The notes under the pieces: model-generated
Databases searched by the model: none
Seen by the model: only the letters and a program-made list of their open reading frames with translations
Told to the model about the DNA's origin: nothing
Part shown: in pieces, positions 1 to 11,958 of the stretch
Layout of the letters: each line of letters begins with the position of its first letter
Position numbering within the stretch: position 1 is the first letter of the stretch
Position numbers and translations under genes: made by a program
DNA from: Acanthopleura granulata
Taxonomy: Eukaryota > Mollusca > Polyplacophora > Chitonida > Chitonidae
DNA: 64,000 nt
NCBI GenBank assembly: GCA_016165875.1
Contig: JABBOT010000016.1
Location: forward strand, 8,266,946-8,330,945
Direction of reading: 5' to 3'

Positions 1-823
1 GACTATACATTAGCTACACTGTCGAACACTTGTTCAAGTCACAGCACTAAAAGACAAAACCAAGACGACACTATATATGTAGCTACAGTTGTTAAGTTTC
101 TCAAAAGAGAGTACAGGATGAGCAGCGCTGCTGTTTTGCTATCCGCTTAACGTTGAGCCTGTGCCCACTATAATATCATTAAGCGCAGGAAAAAAGGCTA
201 AGAAAGCCCGATTAAGTTATCCAAGCGCTGGCCATTATTCAGGGAGCAGCTACAAGGCTGAACACCGTTATGTTGACACTAACTGCACCTGGTGCCTATA
301 ACCTGTGGCCAATGACATTAGTGTTTCCACCAGCCTGTTTGCGCAAAAGCCGTTTGGGGCTAGACACCCAAAACCTTAATTTTCTTTATAAAGCAAGATA
401 TACATATATGAAGCTGCATAGATGCTGAATCATATCTGAAATATGCACTGACGAGTTGAGCATAAAATCAGCGGTCAAAATTTTATCGATTTGATATATA
501 TATTTTCACGAGTTGCTTTTTATGACAAATTCTAGTAACGGCATTATCGTTATTGGGGATTACTCTATAGCACAGGTTCAATATAGTGCTGAAAATTGGC
601 TGATACCTCTGCTATAACCAGAGAGTGTAATCCCTAACAATGATAATACTCTTACTTAAAGTCAACTTCTATATGACGTTTACCAATCTGATAAATTTTA
701 GTACACAGTGCGAAATCGCTTTAGGGGACGGGCCATGTTTTCGTAGAACCAAGGTTGTCCGTCTCAAAGCTAATATAACTAGTGAGGCAAGATTAGTCAA
801 CAGCATGCTTTATACACCGTAAG
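1..823. other. Non-coding flank, no gene seen
   Basis: No supported gene. The only open frame of at least 60 codons (640-822) has no splice context or recognisable motif and runs up to the SINE. The DNA is AT-rich with many stops in all frames. Confidence 0.6.
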
Positions 824-1072
824 ATTTATTTATTTATTTGATTGGTGTTTTACGCCGTACTAAAGAATATTTCACTTACACGACGGCAGCCAACATCATG
901 GTGGAAGAAAACGGGGGGAAATCCATGACCATCCGCAAGTTGCTAGCAGATCTTCCCACCTACAGCCGGAAAGGGAGACAGCATGAGCTGAACTCACAGC
1001 GACCGCATTGGTGAGAGCCACGGGATCATAGCGCCGCGCTGGAGGGTAAACCGCTTCGGCCACGGAGGCCCC
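824..1072 (-). mobile_element. tRNA-derived SINE, nearly full length
   Basis: Read on the minus strand the element starts with a tRNA-like head (CCTCCGTGGCCGAAGCGGTT, an A-box-like sequence resembling class II tRNAs). A B-box-like GTGAGTTC follows about 65 bases on. Next comes a body with CCACCATGATGTTGGCTGCC, then the tail module GTACGGCGTAAAACACCAATC and a short (AAAT)n terminus. This order is that of a Pol III-transcribed SINE, moved by a partner LINE. The B box looks damaged: bases after GTGAGTTC seem missing compared with the sequence I remember for this family, so the copy is probably old and inactive. I see no clear target-site duplication. The family is known from many molluscan genomes; I cannot verify the family name here. 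Confidence 0.85.
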
Positions 1073-1285
1073 TAAACTGCAATATAGTGCAATGGGTAAT
1101 TTAACTAATATGATATATACATATACAGATATACAGTATATATATTTTTGACATTTTCATGAACAGAAAACCGTGGCGAAAATGTAATAAGTGAGTGATT
1201 ATAGGGGATGCGCTAGGCGGGCTTCTCTACGGTGAAGTAAAATATTGCCTCGTAGCACGGACAAAATAGGTTTTTAAACAGATTC

Positions 1286-1332
<47 letters not shown>
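1286..1332. repeat. (AT)n microsatellite
   Basis: An almost uninterrupted AT dinucleotide run of about 40 bases with one AAAT interruption at its left edge. It can form a cruciform and is probably length-variable. Confidence 0.95.
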
Positions 1333-1336
<4 letters not shown>

Positions 1337-2554
1337 CACACATTTGTCATTCTGCGCAAATATATGTATGTCTCTAAGGGAATAATTCAGAAAAGGTTTA
1401 CGTTATATTCGAGGTTATGGTACATTATTGGCTATGAACTTTTGTCTGACATATTTGATGTTATTTATTCGTTTATACATATTGAAATATGTATTCGTGT
1501 CTGTGCAAAATGTTTGTGATCCTCAGAAATCCATTTATCTGTGGAGAATGGTGTCTCAGTTTTATGGAGGGGGATGTGTCTGTTCTCCCTACAGTCGCAT
1601 AAACCGTTCTCCCGAGTGACGCTTGCACACGGACTGAACCTCGAGCCGTCTCATAAAGAGTTGTATGCCAAATATGCCATATTGAATCAAAGTTCGATGC
1701 CACCTTTACATCAGGACGTATTTAATTATGCAATGATAAAATTCTCTTGAGAAAAAAAAATCAGCCCAGCTTTTGACTGCAACAATGATTAACTGATGTC
1801 CGTTATTTGGAAGGCGAAAAGTGGAGAGAGAGAGGTTGCAGATTTTCGTAAAACGCAAATATAAATGCAATCCTGTATTCGTCATCCTATCCAAAAAAAT
1901 AAATCAATCATCTATCCCGGTGAACAGAAGTTATGAAAGAAATTTAGAATATATCATTTCCCACTGCGATTACGTAATGCCGTGTGGCATTTCTATCGAC
2001 AATTGCTTATGTGGAATTTATTTTTGAAGCCGGAAAATAGCAATAAAGCAGAACGTCATGATTTTCAATTTCGATCTGAAGATGAGTTAAATTCCAAGCG
2101 TCGATGGAACACTTCTCCAGAAAACTAAATGGTAACGCACACACTGATGGTTTACAAATATTTCTGAGCTTGAAGACCTATAGGCGGTCATTGTTTAAAT
2201 CAGATCTCGTATTGCCCTAGGAAATCAACAGATAAAGATTTACGCCTTTTGTTTTGGGCTTTTCTTTTCTTTGTGGTGGAAAAGACTACGATGCAAATCA
2301 TCATGAAAGCTGAAGATTGTAATGAAAGATGACTGGACAAAAGCCATCTATAGGTCTAATGTGTCAAGAGACGCAAAGGCTAAGCTATGATGTCAGACAC
2401 AATTAATAAAACTCATCCGATTTCTAACTTTTCACCGTCTTGTTCAGCGCCGATTATGTGCAAACAAAGTCAAACGAATGGGACGTTCAAATCTTATGTT
2501 CCTTATAAAGACTTGCGCAATGAATTTCAACACCTTTGTGGCTCTTTGTACATG
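1333..2554. other. Non-coding stretch
   Basis: Short overlapping open frames occur on both strands at 1428-2027, none above 76 codons and none with paired splice signals. No repeat family was recognised. Confidence 0.5.
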
Positions 2555-2662
2555 GTTCTGGGTATGTTATTACCGTTCGTGCATTTACATAAACAGTTAA
2601 GAATAAAGCCGTGACTGAGGTGAATTCACAAAACGTTCGATTTCACCGCTTACAGTTAACCT
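2555..2662 (+). repeat. Repeat family Y, diverged copy 1
   Basis: This segment shares the core CATTTACATRAACMGTTA and a downstream GATTTCACCG block with 14661-14820, with the same spacing between blocks. A third relative lies at 12881-13026. Identity is low (roughly 60-65% by eye), so it is an old copy. I see no coding capacity or terminal repeats, so the class is unknown. Confidence 0.5.
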
Positions 2663-3541
2663 TAGACAACCATCTCACAGCCGTCTGCTGCCTTGGATTT
2701 ATTTTCCATGTGTAGTCTTCTAACTACACAGTAGTGAGTTAGCTTTGCTTCTTTGCACTGCTTAGCAAAAACGCACGGATCGTTGGAAAACCAATGTACA
2801 CAAAAGTCGCATTGAGTAGGGACTGAATATGTTAAGGGGGATTACCAAACTACTATGCAGGACATGTTTTACCGTGACCAAAACAATTCGCACAACCACT
2901 GTTGTAACATCGAGTGGATTTTAATAGGCCTGTGGTTAAATCATAACTATCATGCAAAGAGGAAATAATAGAATACCATCAACCGTCTTTTTGACGTTGT
3001 TGATATTTGTACCTAGTTTATCTCATTTAAATGGGTTTTATGAAGGTCAAGGTTCTTAATCCCTTCATTTAAGATAGAATTTTGATGTGACAAGATCTTT
3101 TAAAGAATAATATAACACTACAAGGTGCTTTTTGTGCGTCATAATTAAGAAAGCAAATTCCTTTTCCACGTACAGTGAATATATTACCCAGATAAATCAA
3201 GAGAATATTACGATGAAAAATTCGTTAACGGATTCATCATTTTAAAATATGGCCAAAAGTAAAAAGCATCCCGGGTGTCACTTTCGTGAATCGATCGGCG
3301 GTCAGTCTAATCTGGGAAATGAATATGGACAGAAAAGACCAGCAGGGAAACTTACAACCATTGTCTGCTCGAGGCCGACTCTGTTTGTATACACCTTTGT
3401 GCTGTGCCGGCAGCTGGTATCCGGTTTGACGTCTGACGCTAACGTCTCTTGGCGGGATTCGTTTGGCTGTTACCATCAAATTTTTCCGCCCCAAATCATA
3501 ATCAAGTTAGATACACTTGACATATGTTTCCTTTTTTTCAG

Positions 3542-3687
3542 CGAAGTACGGGAACTGTCAGTTTTTGCTTTTAAATCCAGATATACTATATCTGCACGAG
3601 TGGAATAGCGTTGGAGTTACAACAGGCCATTGTTTTCTGTCACGTGAAGGGCAAATTCGTCAATGTCACGAGTTATTTCTACATTAG
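3542..3687 (+). CDS. Possible terminal exon, orphan
   Basis: A very strong 3' splice site (TTTCCTTTTTTTCAG ending at 3541) is followed by a 47-residue open frame to TAG at 3685. It needs one base from the previous exon. The frame reads KYGNCQFLLL, NPDILYLHEW, NSVGVTTGHC and onward, with four cysteines. A different frame through the same acceptor belongs to an ATG-started ORF of 119 codons (3249-3608), so the frame is not settled. No family is recognised. The evidence is the acceptor plus the residue mix only, and both could be chance. Confidence 0.12.
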
Positions 3688-5927
3688 AGAAGGTTGATTT
3701 GCAAGCTTTTTCATTATCGGTGTGTGAGGATTTTTTTCTACCATCTACACCCACACTGAAGAATGGTATATCCTTATATTGAACCTCACTACACCCTCCA
3801 CCTAGCACCCTCTGGGAGGCTCAATCACAAGAATTAAGACTATACATTTTATAGCTTGCACATGATTTTGTCTGAATCAAAGAGGTTCACTTACTCCACG
3901 GTTGATTGGTAAAAAAGGCCGTCACATATTTTATTTCACACACCTGAGAATACATTAAATTGATTTATTTGTCTGCTTTTTACTTAAAAGACACTGCAAT
4001 AAACACATTGCTGCCGTGTATATATGAAACCTATAGGAGAAAAACAAATCAAAATGGTATTTTGTTGAGTAGATGTTATTGAATGTTAGCGCCTTAGAGG
4101 CCTGATGTTAACAATTGAATTTTACCGGAGGTTAAAGCTGAAAGCAAACATGTGAAGTCCTGCAGACATGTACATCTCTGAGACAAGTGAAAGGCCCGAA
4201 CTTACCGGAAGTAACCGTCTCCATATGCAAACGGTCGGATGTAAACTCGCGGCCTATAGAAGATCGCCCTTCCGATCTCAAATTGACGTTAATCAATCCA
4301 AACCTCTGCCAAACAGATGGCTGTCACCCAAGGGAATCGGATCACGTGACAATTTTACCTGTCATTAGCTCGAGTCGAGATGCAAACTCTGACTGGGAAG
4401 CATCATCATTATAGCAGTTTGATGACAATGGCGCGACATGTTTGCTGTGCTGGAGAAGATAAAACCAGGAATCAACATTCTGATATGATGAGTGTAATGT
4501 AATACGACTGGAGCTGAATGCCAGGTCTCTCGAGATCCGGCGAGAATTCTGGTTAATAATTGGGTCGTGTTATTCTAATTTCTTAGATTTAATCCTGCGT
4601 TTGAAGACTGTGGGCATATGACGTTTAAAACCATTTGCCTGGTGTCATGAGATTGAACATTTTAATCATTAAATTGGTGTTACCTTTTCTTCTGTAATTA
4701 TTTTTCAAAACCTATCTCCCTGTTGGCGATTCTGTTTTGTGGCCATTTCGAATTTCCTTCGGTGGAAAAAATATAGAATTGTTTTTTCCTTTTCGACAAA
4801 AAGAATCAATTATATTTTTGAGCAATGCAGTGGGTTTTGTCTCTTTTACCCGAACGTATGATGAGTAAATGTCAGTTGGGTTTTTCAGACGTATTCACCT
4901 TTACGTGTTAGGTTTTACTTCGTCTTCCTTTCTCCAAATTACCCACAATTATACTCCAATTATACCTCGTCAATTTGATTTGGAAGCCATCTTGACTTCA
5001 CGATGTGACGTCATGGCCTCCATTTAGATGGTCAACATTCAATTATGTAATGATATTTAACCCTTTGCTAACAATCAGCCGTATTCCCACAATTTAAGAC
5101 ATTAGCTTTGTATTTAAAGCCTCTACGATATACCTGGTCGCTTGTCTGACATTTGTAATGCACATGCGGCAATAGGTTTTTATGTCCCCACTCCCGGTAG
5201 GTAACGGAGTCCCTCTGTGCAAGCAGATGAGTCTCGTCCCTGATGACAATTCCAGTAGATGGCGCTGGTAACACACCAGAGTTGCTATTGATTAATACAA
5301 GGAGATTAAGTAAAGGATGGGGGATATTGAAAAGACCTGCGGGAAAGCGACAGTGACAAAGTGCTAGCAAAGGCCAGACCTATTACAATTCTTGTGATAT
5401 CGTATCTTGCGAAATCTGTCTTGTCTGGACGTCGAATTGGACGTCTCCGTCATCTGGTTATCTCCTGTGATGAACGCCCAAGTGTTCAGACATGCGCAGG
5501 CAGTGCGGCGTGTAAGGCGGGCTGACTGCGAGACAAATGAGGCAGCGTGGTCGGCTCCGTGGTAGGGAGAGGTGGCAGTGAGTATTTACCAAGTCTCGTC
5601 TGCTTCCTTGCCAGAAAACAGAAACTTCGTCATTAGGAAATCATTTGAGTCACAAGATGAAAATAAGCAACAAAAACACCACAAGGAGTGTCTCCCTTTC
5701 AAGATGAAACGAGTTTGCTTGTATTACCAAAAATATATACCTATCAATGAAAGTATTTTTTTTATATTCTATCTACGTCCTGTGACATACAGAATTAATG
5801 TTGCTGAGGTCAGCCGAAGTATTTTCTGAACGCGCCATGCGCATGGGAAGAATATACATCTTTCCTTACACCACCCCCCCGCCTTCCTGCCTCCCATCTC
5901 AGGTCCCTTCTCTTTTCATTCTACCTA
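3688..5927. other. Non-coding stretch
   Basis: The longest open frame is 100 codons (5068-5370, minus), with alternative frames open over the same bases and no recognisable motif. An A/T-rich interval covers about 4640-5000. The 5870-5927 edge is already pyrimidine-rich and leads into the tandem array. Confidence 0.5.
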
Positions 5928-6420
5928 CCATCATTTCCATTCCCTCTTTGCACCATTCACCGCTCCTTCCCCGCTTCACGCTCCCCACCGTCACTTTACC
6001 CATGCCTTCATTATCTTTACCATCATTTCAGTTCCCTTCTTCCTTCCACCATTCACCGCTCCTTCTTGTGCTTTACGCTCCCCACCACCCCTTACGCTTC
6101 CCTCTCCGTTCATTATTACTACCATAACTCTATTCCCTCCTTCCACTTTTCACCGTTCCTTCTTACGGTTTAATTACGGTCCTCACCGCACCTTAAGTTC
6201 CTTTTATTCCCTTTTCCATCATTTGCACCCCACTCCAAGCACCTCCCAATCTCCACCCCTCCACCGCTCCGTCTTTCGCTTTATGCCCCATACCTCCTCT
6301 AACGTTCCCTTCTTCCTCCATTCTCACTACCATCATTTCCATTCTCCCCTGCCTTCTGCCGTGCACCCCTCCCTCTTTTCCTTTATGCTCTTCCGTCATG
6401 ACTTCCTAACGAGCCCCCCC
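5928..6420. repeat. Degenerate pyrimidine-rich ~100-bp tandem array
   Basis: Five diverged units start with CCATCATTT or a variant at 5928, 6020, 6122, 6216 and 6330, giving periods of 92, 102, 94 and 114 bases. Several units share an internal ACCGCTCCTTC/CTTTACGCTCCC block. The plus strand is almost entirely C and T, so the minus strand is a long purine tract. This strand bias creates long spurious open frames (5798-6127, 6193-6399, 6223-6546). It looks like an old minisatellite rather than a gene. Confidence 0.75.
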
Positions 6421-8088
6421 ATCGCTCCCCTCGGACACGGTCTCTTGGACCTGTCACAGGAAAGATCTATATCTGAGCTTAGAAACGTATATTCCACTAC
6501 ATTAACCACAGCCGTCTTTGTCCTCTTGTTGTATGTAGATCAATAAACATGTCTTTGATCTCTGTATGATGTCAGGCGGATGTCTTCTCTACAAAACTGC
6601 TCTATCTGCCCTCGGCCTGACACAGCCGTTGTTAGCGGTAATAATATCACGAGATCTACGTCACTCTACAACGGACCGCTCGACGACTCGAACATACAGT
6701 TAAGCCACAAATATGAGTAATTATTGCCATCGAAACGCTTTCCATCATGTTTTATCCGGTTTCAAATTATTATGTAAATCCGATCCCTGTTATATAAGTG
6801 AAACATTCTTCTATACGGTGTTACACAATTTTCAAATAAATACATATATTTCATTTAATACAAATGTTGTTAGGTAAATTTGAAGTAATAACGTCGGTGT
6901 TATACCTGCAAAGCTATATCCGTATAGAAACTAAATCTTTCAACTGTTGTCTTAAACTGGGTGTGTCTAACCAGATCACCTCATCTGTGCTGTGTATGAA
7001 TTGACCAAAAGGTTTTCGTCTATAAATATACAACAGCGCTTGGGTGAATGTATCACATCATTGTTGTCACTTCAACATTCCCCATGACTGACTTCTTGTC
7101 TTTCAGTAACACTAGACTCTCAATGTTTTTTCTTTTTTTGGTCGCAGCCGAAGGTATCCGGATTTGGGCATTGTTGCGCATTGGTTTAGCGTTAATGGTT
7201 ATCGTTGTGACGTGAAAAAAAAAACCAGGGAATAATCCTGCCTGTCAAAGGTGGTCCGTAAAGCTCTCTGTTGTGTCCACGAAACATGGGTATTTAATGT
7301 TTCAAACGCGCAAAAAGCAAGCATTAGTTCTGACTTCCGGTTGGAACAACACAGTCGTTGTCGTTCCAATTTCCTCCAGCTTGCCGCGTTCGTGCCTTCC
7401 CGTCGGCGTGAATGGCGCCGCCATTGTGTAGCTCCTAGACTGCCTTTCACTTATTCATACGCCATTACTTGCCGACCTGGGTCGGAGATGGGCGTTCCCT
7501 ATTGTACTTGTCAGGCGGCCTGTTGGCGTCCTATTGCCAGGAAAAAAGAAATAATGGTTTCAAAAAAAAGAGCGGTTGTGGTTGGATTGAGCTGGTTGCT
7601 ATCCCGCCGGTGCTGTATAGCTTAGTTGAGTTGGCCGCTGGACGACTGGGTGGTGCACAAAAGCAGCTGCCTGTACAAAAGTCCTCGAGCGGAAGCTCTG
7701 TATATTGGTGGACGGCTGTTGCATTTATCAAGGGTTGGCCCGCATTGACAGCTCTTACGTACGTGAGGGAAAAACTCAAGAAGATGCCTTCTGAAAACTC
7801 GACCCCGTTTGTCAAATCCCGATACATCTCGCTGACCTGTCAAATGAGATGATTTCTACCCAACTAGATGTCTATCGCTACAAATACTAAACGCTTTTCC
7901 TTCGGCGCAACTTACCTTTAAGCAGAAAAGCAATGTCCCCGAAGCCCCCGTTGTGAGGTTAACCATGCTTGGGAGGCCACGGCGTGGCTTTGTCGCACAT
8001 CCCTCCACCATTTGTCATATCTGAGCCCCAAGGAGTGTTGTTTTAGTCGACGTATCGAAGGGCTCGGCGGATTTTCGATATCTTTCTT
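6421..8088. other. Non-coding, with a GC-richer multi-frame open patch
   Basis: Between about 7190 and 7860 several frames on both strands are open at once (up to 127 codons at 7469-7852 plus and 98 codons at 7531-7827 minus). Simultaneous openness on both strands argues for composition rather than selection on one frame. No domain, signal peptide or matching exon boundary is visible. Confidence 0.4.
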
Positions 8089-8104
8089 CTTTTTTTTTTT
8101 TTTT
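8089..8104. repeat. Poly-T tract
   Basis: Sixteen consecutive T, followed by GTTTTATT. On the minus strand this would be a poly-A tract; no retroposed gene was recognised beside it. Confidence 0.9.
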
Positions 8105-9925
8105 GTTTTATTCCCCGTTTTTGCTTTCTCTCCCACAAACCAATGGAATTCTGGGAGGGAAATGAACACAGTGGGATGATAGTTTGCGGACGATTTATTC
8201 GCATTATGCGGTCCAGAGCGGGTCTGCTGACGCGTAAGGAGGCCTAGCCAGGAGCCAGATCACGTCACAGCAGTCGAGGATTGCTGGCACGGATCGATGT
8301 AACACCAGATCCTCATGAACACAAATGCCCTCAATCCTTTAACAGCCCCGATTAAGACAAGAACAAGTATCGCCTGCTGCTTTAACCCTTGTTTCTAAGC
8401 TTCAGAAGTTCGTTCCCTCGCTCACCGACTGGCCTTGCTAGACGTACGTACATGCGTACGCACCTGTCTCCCGCTAAGTCGACACGGTTTACTAATGCGT
8501 CAACTAGCTTGTAATCCGATCTCTTGCGAATATGAACATAGACTCTAAACAGAGCTCAGGTAAACGAGGCGCGAGTCCGTCACCCCCAAAGCACATTAGC
8601 TAGGACCGCTTGATCTAATATCCCCGACCTAAGACAGGGCCTGGTCTTTCGCCTTTTGCCCCCCGGGGCCAGGACGATGAAGTTAAGACCCACACCTATT
8701 GTGTCTGCGAGTCTGCATCTCCGCCTCTGTCCCCTGTGCCACGAGTTTTATCTGTAAGCTCCGAACGAACGGTAACTAAGCCGCTATCGGTAAACTCCGA
8801 AAATTATAGTTACCTGGTAGAAACCGGTATAGATTTTTTAACTAACCTATATAGATTGCCCAACTCGTAGAAGTTACCGTTTGTGCAGAAAAAATAGCTT
8901 TGTATAAACGAGTAAGAAAAATAAATAGTATTTGTAAATTACAGTTTTTCTTTGTGAATTTCTTTTTGTTTTTCTTTAAATGTTTAAACGAGAGAAAGTC
9001 CTTGTTGAAAGGCAGGTTGTTTCGCTAACCTTTCAAGTTACCGATGTCGACTACAGACAAGTCGTATTTCGTAAATACAGACCAAGGAATTGCCAAGAAA
9101 AACACAATGTACTGTTCCAAAAGTCTTGTCATGGGCTCGGAGTAAGTTCAGAAAATTTCTATATTCTTGTGTCGAGAGTAAGAAACACCAAGGCGGGAAA
9201 CTTGAGTGCAGTATAGTCAATGGTCTGATAGGTAGTCTCCAAAACTGGGATCGTGGAAAAATCCGTGTACTGCTAGGATTTTTTCCAAGCTGCCAATGTT
9301 GGAAACTACCGAACAGTTTTCTACCGAACAGTTACCCAAGAGAGATAAAAAGGATTTCTTACAAAAAAAAAACCGTTTGTGTGACTATAAATGTTCTGAC
9401 AATATCACCGAATACGCTTTCTCACTAGTTAAAAAAAACTTCATGTCGGATTCAAAATGGATCACACAAAGATGTGCTTTCTTGCTGAGACATAAAATTC
9501 TGAACATTAGACAAAGACAAGAAAAATATATGTAAATCAATTGTATAACTAGAGAAATTGCAAAACAATAAGACTCTTTGAGTTATATGCGTATAGAGTA
9601 ACAAATGGGGAACATGGACGTTTGGTGAACGGAATTTTACTGACAATCTGTCGGGTAACCCTAAAATGTGCACTTGATCGAGTCTCGAAAGAATGAATGC
9701 ATGAATGATTATGGCTTTACGCGACATTGGCAATTTTTCAGCCATATCGTGAAGAGTAATATGTTTAAACCAGGAATTTGTTAATGGTCCTTGACGTGAT
9801 GTGGTGAACACTTAAAACTAAACCAAAGAGTGGAATATTTTTAGAACAAATTGGTTAAAAATCTAAATGTCATTTTGAAAGTCAAAAACCACTACTCTGG
9901 ACTCTCGAAAGAGAATAGACCTAGA
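8105..9925. other. Non-coding stretch
   Basis: A pyrimidine/A-rich section lies at 8890-8980. Short open frames at 8980-9535 (plus) include one that reaches a GTAAGT at 9142, but the peptide shows no motif. A repeated GTACGT/GCGTAC patch lies near 8443-8461. Confidence 0.45.
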
Positions 9926-10006
9926 CGTCGAACCCGACTTTCATACACCAGTCGTCAAACAAAATGGGCGTTCCGAGTCAATAATTCATAGACCAGTTTC
10001 CAAAAA
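9926..10006 (+). repeat. Dispersed repeat Z, copy 1
   Basis: This aligns without gaps to 51210-51290 over 81 bases, with about 22 mismatches (roughly 73% identity by hand). The shared core is ATGGGCRTTCCGRGTC and the 3' end is AGTTTCCAAAAA. Read on the minus strand, both copies give a similar peptide containing GNW/GN, MPIFVDNLY or TPILFDD, with stops. It may derive from a decayed coding element, which is inference only. Confidence 0.55.
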
Positions 10007-11483
10007 CAACAAAAAAGAAACAAGCCACTAAAGAGCTAAGAAAATATGTAAAATATAAAAAAATTAGAACGGATTCATGCATCATTTTTGTTGAAATACC
10101 TGTCCCATTTTGCCTGCTCCATTCACTTTTGAAAATGCAAACAAATCTACCAGTTTTGTATTTGTTAGCTAAATACAAAACTAAAGAAAATAGTTTTTCT
10201 TTCATTATTGATACGCGGAGTTCTTTAAAAAATCCTTTCCCTTGAATTTATTCATAACTGTTCGGCGAATTCATTTCATCCATGAGGTTGAATAATTCCA
10301 TTGCCCGCAAGGGGTCAATTCATCATGCAAAATTGAAGTATTTCCCTAAATATGAAAATTGCCATCCGTCGAACCTCCGTATACCGAGTCGAGCTAATTT
10401 GAATGCAGCATCTGTGTGTTGATGGGTTTTTTTCTTCTTCGTAAACAAAGCACTATAAGTTTAATATCACTCTCTTTGCAATTAGTTCTTCGGACGTTTG
10501 TGTTATTTGTCGCTTTGGAAACTCGTCTTGCGGAAAGCACAATTTGGATGAAGGCATGTGTGAGAATTTCGGATTGGACGAATAGGTTTTTGAAAAATGG
10601 CAACCTTAAATCTGTTTCGTGGACTTTCTAATTACGGTTCAGCAGAACAGATTCATTTCTTATATCATATGCAACAGATGTTTGCCCAACTCCCTTAGTA
10701 TGTGGGATAATATTTGCGTTGTAATGTTATTGGTTATGGAAAGCTGTTGTTCGATCAAAATCATTACGGTGGATGTCCCTAAAGCGCTATGAGCAAGAGC
10801 CGCCATTGTACCCTACACACAGCTGTGAGCTATTCAAATAAAGGTTTAGGTAGATCTTTATCTTAAAATGAATATTATTTCGGGAAATAACTGGGCGTGG
10901 CTTACAATGCTTTTTATTTCTATTTTTCTCTTCGGCGAATACGGACTAAATGCAATACAAATTATTTACCGATGTAGCCTTTATGTTACAATGCAGTACA
11001 GACGACGAGCCCACACAATGTGTCTTCGTCAGCTATATAATAAACAGTTTGTGCGATGATTCCACGGCGTGCGTGCCGCCCAGTCCGCATGCACCGTGGT
11101 GTTCTATTCACCAGCAGCCATGCAGCCGGCGCAATATATACGCCGCCATCGCCTCCCAACCTGGCTTCAAGTATTTTCGCAGTCGGGAAACTTAACTATT
11201 CAGAGCCCGGGAATAAGCTGAAGCCGGCAAACCCCCAGTCTATTGGTCGCGGGCTTCGCCAGGCAAGGCTTCTCCCAACCTCCGTCTACTCCCGCCCTGT
11301 TTATGCATGCACGGGTTGAATCGACAGGCGCTTAGCTAGGCTGTTAGTAAGAGACTGTACGTATGGCTCAAAGTTGTCCTGCTCAGGCATTTGAGCTTCT
11401 CGGGGCGAAATGTAGTTGAATCTAGACTCTGGTTTTGAATGCCATTGTTTATCGTGCTGCCAAAAGAGGGCACTCCAGGCCTT
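10007..11483. other. Non-coding stretch
   Basis: Several open frames of 60-87 codons overlap on both strands (10394-10631, 10868-11319). None shows a domain, signal peptide or consistent splice signals. GC content rises around 11050-11300. Confidence 0.45.
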
Positions 11484-11534
11484 TGTGTGTGTGTATGTGT
11501 GTGTTTTTTTTTTTTTGTTTTTTTGTTTTTTTTT
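11484..11534. repeat. (GT)n plus interrupted poly-T tract
   Basis: About 20 bases of GT repeat are followed by about 30 bases of T broken only by single G. Such compound tracts are length-unstable. Confidence 0.9.
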
Positions 11535-11587
11535 CGTCCTTGCCCATTGCCGGACAGGTTTATGATACAGATGTTCGTCAGTTAGAC

Positions 11588-11872
11588 CTATACACCCCCT
11601 TCTCCAGGTAGACTCCGCCTTGCTGTTAAGTTCTTTCTATCCTCCTTTACCGAATTAACGTCGTTTCGCTGAAGTCTCTGTCCATTAGCTACATCGTCTG
11701 CGTGTACAGCGTTCATGCTCCGTAATGAACTTTCCACGGCCTTCCGACACTCACGTGATCGCTTCAATAGGTCCGTGAAGTCGTCTGCTTCAATGGAAAG
11801 CCGTTCGTAGCAGGGAACGGCACAAGAGGGAACCGGCGTTACCAGTCGCTCCAGCACACTGGAACCATCGGC
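11588..11872 (-). CDS. Orphan open frame, possible secreted-protein remnant
   Basis: The frame is open from 11872 and encodes about 94 residues ending in TAG-bounded SLPGEGGV. The peptide is polar and helix-prone: SCAVPCYERL, then SIEADDFTDLLKRSRECRKA, then a K/R/D-rich tail with dibasic KR and RR sites. It has no ATG of its own; the first possible start is GTG at 11857. A perfect GTGAGT donor lies inside it, where RSRE is encoded. Directly upstream and overlapping in another frame is a 39-codon ATG frame that resembles a signal peptide (11839-11958). One frame change or a splice could join them, but I cannot show either. No family is recognised. Confidence 0.22.
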   Translation of the reverse strand, partial: ADGSSVLERLVTPVPSCAVPCYERLSIEADDFTDLLKRSRECRKAVESSLRSMNAVHADDVANGQRLQRNDVNSVKEDRKNLTARRSLPGEGGV

Positions 11873-11958
11873 TCAATACCGTCGGCAAAAAACAGGACTA
11901 TGAAAACTATCGGCGAGGACAAGATTGCCTGCTTCGTTGCTGTGACTTTTCCAGCCAT
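11839..11958 (-). CDS. Small ORF with signal-peptide-like start
   Basis: The 39-residue frame starts at ATG 11958 with MAGKVTATKQ, a short basic n-region. A hydrophobic run AILSSPIVFIVLFFA and a polar DGIEP region follow, which is the layout of a cleavable signal peptide. It ends in VCWSDW at TAA 11839. A GTAACG donor-like site overlaps that stop, so the exon could be spliced before it. It overlaps the 5' part of the frame at 11588-11872 in a different reading frame. It could be the first exon of a small secreted peptide, the remnant of one, or chance. Confidence 0.2.
   Translation of the reverse strand: MAGKVTATKQAILSSPIVFIVLFFADGIEPMVPVCWSDW

Noticed and set aside
7199..7852. Cluster of overlapping open frames on both strands
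   Set aside because: Openness in several frames at once points to base composition. No domain, start context or splice site singles out one frame.
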